From Larus michahellis (Eukaryota > Chordata > Aves > Charadriiformes > Laridae), in assembly GCF_964199755.1 (NCBI RefSeq), contig NC_133896.1, forward strand, positions 93,248,200 to 93,312,199: a stretch of DNA of 64,000 nucleotides. Reading direction: 5' to 3'. The notes under the pieces were generated by a model. That model was not told where the DNA came from. It saw only the letters and a list, made by a program, of their open reading frames with translations, and did no database searches. The position numbers and the translations under genes are program-made. Of the stretch, positions 50,301-59,300 are shown piece after piece (within the stretch, counting starts at the first letter, position 1; every line of letters begins with the position of its first letter).

Positions 50301-53300
50301 CTCCCTTTCCCCAGGAAAGAGGTACAAATGATGATGCCTTTATCCTCAGACCAATGCTTTGAACCACTTTGCAGGCACTAAATATTTAAACAAAATGACA
50401 CGGCCAACCTCCCACACTTCTCCAGAAAGCAGAAACTCCCAGTGCCTCCCCCTCCCGCTCCCATCCGCATGACAAAAATTTCCATCTTTCACTGATAGCC
50501 TTTTAGATGCAGCTATGTTTTTATAATGCAGAAATCTGCAGTATGTTGAAATATGGGTGGAGCATAAAGTAAACTGAATCCAATACCAGAGTAAATAACA
50601 CAAACACCACTACCTAAATGTGTTAGTCATTCATACACTCGATTTTTCTGCAGATCCCAGTTAAAAACAAATTAAAATTTAAATTAAATTAAAAAATTAG
50701 AGATCCCATGCTTAAACCAGGCAGAGGAAATCTTGAAGCATAAGAGTTGACAAACTCAGAGTGCCTTGTTTAGAAATGAACAGATCTGGCAGAAATAACA
50801 TTAGCCTGTAGCCAGGTCTAGCCAAGGCTTGCCCTTCCTCCACCCCTCTAAACGCCAGCTCCTCAGGGCAGGTGTCAGAACCAGGTTCAAGCGAGCCTGC
50901 TGCAAACACCCTCTCTTGTGAGGGCAGAGAGGAAGCTCTAACATCTTTCATCAGCACCAGAGACAATGTTGTACATGTACAAGGAAGGCAGCTTGAAGTG
51001 CCAGAAGGTACTCGACTAACAGTCTGTCCCTTGACTGGCCTGGGACCTGTGCTGTTCACTTAAAGCTGTCACACAACAGAAGAGAGACCTTACCATCCTC
51101 AGGACTCAATCTTCCAGCCGAAGCCTTCCTCCGAACTCTGAAAAAGAGTAGGCAGCATTAATGAGATAGCCATCAAACCCCATCACCTGCCAGCCATGGC
51201 AGGATCATCTAGAACATCAACAGGTAAAAAAAAAAACAAGCAAACAAAAATGCAACGAAAAGAAACAAACAAACAAAATACTGTTTGGACTAGGCATGGC
51301 TCAGCCGTGACTGCTTGCTGTTCACCTCTCCAATTTCCAAAGCAATGGAGTGGGTTTCCCCCCTGCTTAATTATCCACCAGAGGCAGGACAACCAGTTAC
51401 ATGACTGTCCCATCCTGCACTGCATGTTGGGAGAGACTCTCACATAACCTTCCTAAACCAAACTCCATTGCTCAGGATACCAAGCACATAAGAATCTACT
51501 GAAAGGGTAGCAGGAGCTAGAGACACACGTCAGCTCGATGCTTAAGAAGCCAATACCACCTCCTTCAATGCAGGTGCCAAGCTGAGGCGAGTAAGAAAAA
51601 AAACCATATGCTTACAACAAAGAAAAAACAACAAAGACCACACACAATTAAGCAATTTCATCGAATTGTTCCAATGAAAGGTTGTTTCATGGATGTGTCT
51701 TGAAGTTACGTCATGCTCCCATCTTGAAATTGTTTTGTTTCAGAACATCAAACTTAGAAGATCCCCTCTTCTGAAGCAGCTGGAAACTGCCACATTCAGC
51801 CTGAGGAGCTGGATGATAAATGTGGTTCCCACAAAACCAACCTGCTATTTTCTGAAAAATTTATATGGCTCTTCTCATGCCAACCTTTGCACAGTAGGGG
51901 AAGGGACCTCCATACTCTCAAGCCTCCACGGTTTGGACAAAGGATTTGTTTAACCATTGTTACTGCCTACACAGGCAGCATTGACAGATCCCAAAGTCCA
52001 CCATCCCCAGCACCTTAAAAGCACCAGCCCACTGCCCCACCAAGGCTCTCATCCTGTGCTAGCAGTTACTTACCCTACAGGAATAAATCTTATCTTCCTT
52101 TTAGGTCGCTGTGCCCTTCCTGCCACTCCAGTCCTCCTCTCCCGCTCCCCGGCCCCCAGGAGAAACCTGTCATGGTAGCTGTGCCCAAGTTCACCTCAAA
52201 TGCAGATATTCCCCTCAACACAAGCCCAAGCATAAAGATATGAGGCAGGAGAGGTAGGTCAGGAAGGAAAACCAACACCCTTGGGACTCCAAGGCCCTAT
52301 TTGTGTCACTGCTACTTATTGCTGTAGTGACAGATCCAGCGTGCCCCAAAGTGTCCAGCACTTTGGGAAGTACCTTGGCTCCCCGATGCTCTGACGCCCC
52401 ATATCACAGACTGGCCCCATCACAATTCCCAGCTGTCACCCATCATATGACACCAATGACTACCACAGCAGAGGAAGAAAAGTTTTCTGGCTAATGGTCA
52501 ATAGGAGCCCACCCAGTAGTCACTGACTTGTTTGGCTGCTCTGTTCAGATGCTTGCTGCCCCATTTGCCCTAAATTCACTGCAGGGTGAGGCATCTCTGA
52601 GGACGAAGAGAAACAGAAAGGCTGTTCTTGTAAAACCCCTCGACTCACCTGATGTAGTGCACAAAAGCAACTACCACTGAGCCCAGGTAAAAGGAAAGGA
52701 AACTCAGGAAACTGAAGAACATGGCCTGAACATAAACGTATTCTGAGGAAAGAGAAGGCATCAGTCAGCTCAGAGCAGGTAGAGCCCCTCCCAGAGCAAG
52801 CACTCCTGTCCTGCTCTTCCCAATACCACCTGGTGACAATGCCCAGCCCCAAACAGTCCTTCAGGACCTATCTGCTTTCTTCAAAAGGAATCACCAGAAC
52901 TTGTTGCGAGGCTTCTCCCCATTTCTTCACCTTCAGTGGTAGCTGGTGTGCCCATGAGACCACCCTATGCCACACAACACCTCCTGGAAGGGACCAGGGC
53001 TGCAATGGTTTTGCCTCTTTTGCTGGTGCTTTCTGCACCATCCCAGTCAGAGGGCTGTCAGCCCAGCCATACCCTCCTACGCAGAACTGACAAGTGCCCC
53101 CATAAAGCTTCATTGCTTTACACAAAGGCACTGACTTTTAATAGAGGGCACAATCATCACTTGAAGGTTCTTCGTCCGCTGCAGGTTCCAGGTACGGTTG
53201 ACATTCCCTGTGAGATGCAAAGTGTACACCAAATGTAAAAAACAGTCAAACACGAATGATCTCTGGCCCCTATCTCAGTTCTCTGCACTTTCAATAACAC

Positions 53301-56300
53301 CAGGGTGTGGCTTTTCACTAAAATCTGTGTGTGGTTTTGCTCTAAATCTTTCCCAGACTTGTCAATGTACAGCCTTTTCCATATGTACTCCTTCCCCTTC
53401 TATCCATAGCCCAATTTCAGACTAGAAATCCCTGCCTGAGTCTTCCCTACATTGCTCAAGCCTGGATGCCCAAAATTGCACAGGCATCTCATCTCCTATT
53501 CATCTGGTCCCCAAAGGGCAGTTTGTGTCACTACGAATACCAGGACACCATTTTTGCCTTTGGCCAAAACTCTGCTTGCAAAACACTTCCATGCAGGATG
53601 CCATACTAGCAACTTGTTATGTTTCAGCAGGGCTCAGCACACCCTGCCAGTACAGCTCTGCTGACAGCTTTAGCATAAGAGAAAGACACCTGGAAGGTGA
53701 CAATTCTTCTATAGGATGGGAATTGGGGGAGCCCGTTATGTCTCTTGGTTGCAGTCTTGCTTCTCGTACAGGTAGGAAGCCACACAACTTTGAGGATAGG
53801 AATGTCCCTGGTCTGAAATGGGTTCCAGCTTGTCATGGGGACAGCTACATCCCCAGTCCAGTTTCACCCACCACATGAGTGGTGGAGTCTTTGCTTTTAC
53901 CACTGCCCAGGAGGTGGACACAGTGTTTTCTGGCTGGGAAAGGTACTAGAACAAGAATCTCAAAATTATTCCTCCAAAATCACTAGTTTTTCCTGCTCAC
54001 CCCAAATTGGGAGGCTCCCATAGATCCCAAGATAACAGTTGAAGAAGGTGCTCTCTGCAGGAACTGCCATCTGGGCCTCCATGCAGGTAGGAGGATAATA
54101 CAGCAGTAGGGGAAAAAACAAAACAAAACGAAAAAAACAAACCCACAACAAAAAGCTGTAAGCAGCACTATTTGGGTATCTCCAATATCTCCCAAGACAA
54201 CCGTGACTCCTTAGAAGAGCATATAAACCCAGCAAGCCAGGTGCTGTACTAGACAGCCACTTCCAGGGTTTATCAAGACTTTTAACCTACACAATAGTAT
54301 TAAGTTTATACTTCACTCTTCCTCACAGCTACCTGGATAAGCTAGAGCTATATGACCATCCTGTTTCATCCCACAGGAAGGTTCCAAAGGAATCCTGCTG
54401 CTCCACCACCTGCATGCAGCAACCAAATCTGCTTCCCAGCACAACTTACCATGAATGGAGGAAGGCACAGAACCCCCACAGGCATAATCCTCCGGCTTGA
54501 TGACAAATACAACAAAGAACTGCTCACCTGGGAAGTCCTTTCTCTGCATAGGAGGACAGAAGATGACAGAATGCATGAGAAGTGAAGCGGCCTCTCCCTC
54601 CCAATGCAAAGCAGATGATGACGATCTCCACAGGGCCAGATACCAGGTTTTATTTGCTACACAGCCACCAGCTTTACAGAGATCTGCCTGTTCTGGACAG
54701 AGCTTGGCTTCTGGGGTTGCTCCCCACATCCTTGCTGGCTATACGCAGACTGAGTTCACCAGTATGCAGCACAGCAGTGCCCCAGTACAAGCAAACCAAT
54801 GTCAATGCATTTATTTATTTTACTTACTGCAAACCATCTACCTAAGCTTTGCTGATTATAAGGCCCTACTACCACCATTCAGTGATAGAAGAGCCAAGGT
54901 TCAAACAGAAGACATCTGACTGCAGCCGCTCTGATCTAGAGCCTCAGCACCTAAGACACAACACACCTGCCTAAGCAAACGTAAGCAAGATTTTGTAGTG
55001 AAAGGTAATCTCTTCTTATATCAGTTTATCTAATAAAAACAAAGGATCACAGCCATACCAGAATCAACAAAATAAAACTAGGGATTCACAGGACAAGCCA
55101 CTAGAGAAAAAAACAACCCACCACACAACACTGAGACCAATAATAATGATAATAATAACAATAATCAGCATCTGACCTGCACTGTTATAGCTGCCTGCTT
55201 TGTCATAGACTGGTAAACGCCGTTGAACTCCACATTATGGTCCAGGTCATACACTGGGCACTAAAACAGACACAACTAAGGGTTAAACCAGGCACAAAGT
55301 CAAAACTAATTTTGTAGGGAGCCAGCAGGAGATCAGATAGTGCAGGGCAGCAGAAAAAGGCCCTGCTTGGGTTGACAAGGGGAACAAACCAACCAGGACC
55401 CATTCAGAATTCAGAAAAGCTGCTCTGAAGACATTGGTTGCAGCCTGCAATCATGGATCTCAGCAGTCTCACAAGAGGCTGCAGTTTAATCCCAGAAGAG
55501 GATTCAGCCAGAATGATCACTCCACCATTCCCAAAGGGCAGTGCATACACTCAGCTATACACTGGCTGTGTGACATGCTTTGGAGGCTGTACTATATGCC
55601 AAGTGCTTGCCCTCATCTTACTCTTAGTACATGACAGGTTGAAAATTCACCTGTCACAGTCTTCCCTCCTGCCCTTCTACCATTCAAACATGGGTATATG
55701 GGCAGGAATTGATGTTACCCATTTCTCTCCACACCCGGGTATTAAAGGTGACTGCCAGGGCTTCACAGACAGCAGCCAAGGCATCTTGCACCTCTGTCGC
55801 CATCTTGCAGCTCCCACACTGCAGGTCCCTGCATCAGTCAGGGAGGTGGGAAAGGAGGATAAATATGTGGCTATTTCCCAGCTGTAAGCAACAGTCAACC
55901 TCCATGGCAGGGAACAGCTGTTCTCACCTTCCCAGGAAAGGGAATGAGGAATTGCATAGAGAGGAAATCAAATTGGAAAGAAGAGACCTCATGTTTGCAA
56001 GGTAGAAGTTCCCCATGCTGCCCCCTCCCTCAGCCACCAGCATCCCAACCAACACCACTCTGCAGAGAAACAGACCCATGTCACAGGGCAGCAGGGTATT
56101 AAATCTCATGAGGGGAACATAGCAAATGTCCTATGGACAGGCTGGAGGAGAACAGCTTGTTCACCTACTTGCAACAAAAATCTGTACAAACTGCTTGAAC
56201 TCAGCATCTCCATCTTTGCCCCGTGCCCACAAGGTTTGCATTCCTCTTTCAGGGGCTCCCACCACCACCACCGCATTAGGATGAAGCCCTTACTAGGGCT

Positions 56301-59300
56301 TTTCTCTCTGTTGGGGCAGAGAGCCCCACACTGGAAGACACGGAGCTCCAGCAGGTAGCTCCTTACCCTTCTCTGCTTAGACTTACCACGATATCCTGGA
56401 CAGAGACAACTGAGCATGGGTAGACTGCATCAGACACCACTTTAATAATGACTGAATCGACATCCTGAGGAAACTTGTACAGAAAATACTGAGGAGAAAG
56501 CAGAGTATGAGAGTTACGGTACAGAAATCACCCTTGCCAGCAGCTTTCGAGTCTCCCCCTAAGGTACCTGCACAACTCAAGCTGTGCTTTGGGGTTGGAT
56601 GTGGAGGGCTTTCATAAAAATTCAGATTTCAAATATTAGGACCTTACACTACAGAAGAGCGGATAAAATATGTACAGACAACTCTCCCCCTTGCACAGCA
56701 TGCTGTTAGACACAGTCATCTTCAACTTGCAAGGTACAACATAGTTTCTGTTCCCCTTAAGCTTTTTTCCACCTGATCAAGCTAAGGTGACTTCATTTTA
56801 TACCCTACTCCATTTTATGTTGCTATGAGCAATTTCCAGATGTTTCCATACTGCTGGCTGTACTTTATAAATGGAACATATCATGGAGTTTATCTCAGAC
56901 GGACTGCTTCAAAGACAGATTGTGGAAAGTATTAGGTTAAACAGTTGTAAATCTGTCAAGAGTTTCATAAATAAATGCCTGATATTAGTTGTAAGATTTA
57001 GGCTTTTGGGTTTTGTTTGGTTTTGAGGGCAAAGGGTAATGGGGGTTTTCACTTCTCACTTCAGCTTTGAAAATAATTCAGCTATAGCTCTGAAAAAATT
57101 TGGGAGATACTAACATCTGCCAACGTTCCTACTTTTCCTCTGGGGGCAAGGAATGGTGTTTCTTGTGCTTTCATGCTTTCAGCAGGCCCACAGGACAGTC
57201 TGTGGGGTCAGGAAATGCCCTTCCCTGTCCCAGAAAGGGCCTTTTCAGATTTGGGCAAGAGATGCCCCAGGCAACATCATTACTTGCATATTTTTTCAGT
57301 AAAAGTCTGATGTACTACACCTGCCAGCTGATGGAGAAGTAGCATTTCTGTGCCTGCTTGTTGCAGGACTCCCATCATCCTGCTTGGAGCCCAGACCTAA
57401 GAGCTCAGGCTCACAGTCAGAGCTACCACAAGGGGTTGATGGGCTCCTCACCCCACAGCAGAGGGGACACAAAGCTGAGGACTGCTCCCAGCCACCTTCT
57501 TCCCTTCCTTGTGGTCACCTGGCAGCACTGCTGCTGCCCTGGGGCAGGAATAGCTCATGGGAAAGGAAACCACTGAAGCTCCTGCTCTAAATATGTTACC
57601 TGAGACTTTCCCAACTGGCAAGCTCCCTTTATGTCACATAAACCTTAGTGCTGAGCAAAGGGCAGCCATTTCAGATTTCCCTTCCCTATCCCCTTCCCAG
57701 GAAGTAGGGCCCCCAGTTGGAAAGGCAGGGGTAGGTAAGAAATTACCCAGGCTTTTTCCAAGTTTGTCCATTTTTATTAAAGCATTTATTCCCACCACCC
57801 CCTCCAAGCAGGGTCCCTTCACTGCGGAGGGAGTGCTGCCTCAAACCGCAAGTCCTTTCAAACTGAAAACTCACCAAGCAGGTTTCTTCAACAGAGCACA
57901 TTTTATCTCGGCCAAGCAAGAACGCTGGCAGTCTGAGCTCCTTAGTTTCCCAGGTGCACTGCCCTTGGAAAGCGTTAACCTTAAGGAAGTCACCCATGAG
58001 GACCCTTCTATAATTTTCTTTAAACCACACTTATACCAGAGTACAGAATTAACTTAAGGGACATTAAGACCTACAGTTCTCTCCTGCACAGCTTGTGACT
58101 GGTAGAAACGCATCCAGGCAACACTCCCGACCTATGCGAGCATATCTAATTTCTCCTTCTGCCCTCAGGCATGAGCTGGGTTCCGGAGGACAACTCCTTT
58201 AGTTGTTACGCTTGTCTTTTTCCAGTCCTTGTGTTATTCCAACACTTATCTAGCTTTTGAATTGCCTGTTTTTGACTACCGCTCGCCAGACTACTTAATA
58301 CTTTGATTTACAAAAACCTCAGCATTATACCAATTAAGCATCTACCATCTTCTACTCTCTACATCTGGCCTATAATTAAAAGTCACCAATCTCATATTAT
58401 TAACTGTGACAAATACAGACCAAGGTTACGAAGTTAATTCCAGGCCAGCTCCTAAACAGTGTACATTCAATTTGTAAGATCCTAAGTAAGGAAGGTTTAT
58501 AAAGAAGCACCACGATTCCCTGTGCTTCTGTAGTATAAAATACTGCATGTATCTGCAAACCAGCTTAAGATATTTGACAGCAAAAAATATTAGCTGGGAA
58601 GCCTGGTAATAGGAAACCTAAAATTAAGTGTGTTACTAACAGTGATAGCAACAACAAAAATGGAGTACCAGACAGCCTGGGTAAATTACATCCTTTCCCA
58701 GCTCTATGAGCTCCTGTATCACTATAGTTACTGCCAACAGCATTTTCATTCAAGAGAGGACTTGTAGTATCTGCAGGGCTCTAACAAGGCTGCTCAGCTG
58801 GATGTGCTGTATGTATGCGCTCTCTTCTGAGCTAATAACCAGACTTACCAGGCATTTCATTTATCACCTTGCAACTTGACTTGCTGCCCTGAGCAAGGAA
58901 TAACAGCCTGAGTTCTGTTATACCTTTACAGCTTATTTACATATTTATTTTTCTCCAGAAAAGTCTCCATCTTGGCTAGTCATGCCAGCACAATTGAACC
59001 AGTGCTGTCTGGAATAAGACACTAGTGCACACCATCTCACTTCCCATGAAGTACAGCAGTCCAATAGCCTCTGGACTTCTGTACATTTCTGGAATTTCCT
59101 GAACTGCAGATACCATTCATTTGCTCCAGCTATGGTCTTTGGTTCACTTAACTGCTTTGCAAGAGGACCCAAACATGCCCCTAGATGGGTTGAGGGACTC
59201 CTACCTCTTCACTATATCCACAGAAAATTCAACAGTAAGGATGTTTCCCTGTACCCTAAGAGGGAAACGAGCTAGTCATATAAGGCTTTTGCTATCTCTA

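Larger units (their letters stand above)
46453..51093 (-). other. SIDT1 intron of 4.6 kb with nested CR1 copies
   Basis: This is the largest SIDT1 intron fully inside the window. It contains the nested CR1 pair at 48650-49341, a purine/G-rich stretch at about 48518-48620 and an AT-rich simple stretch at about 50660-50700. No other exon was recognised. Confidence 0.65.
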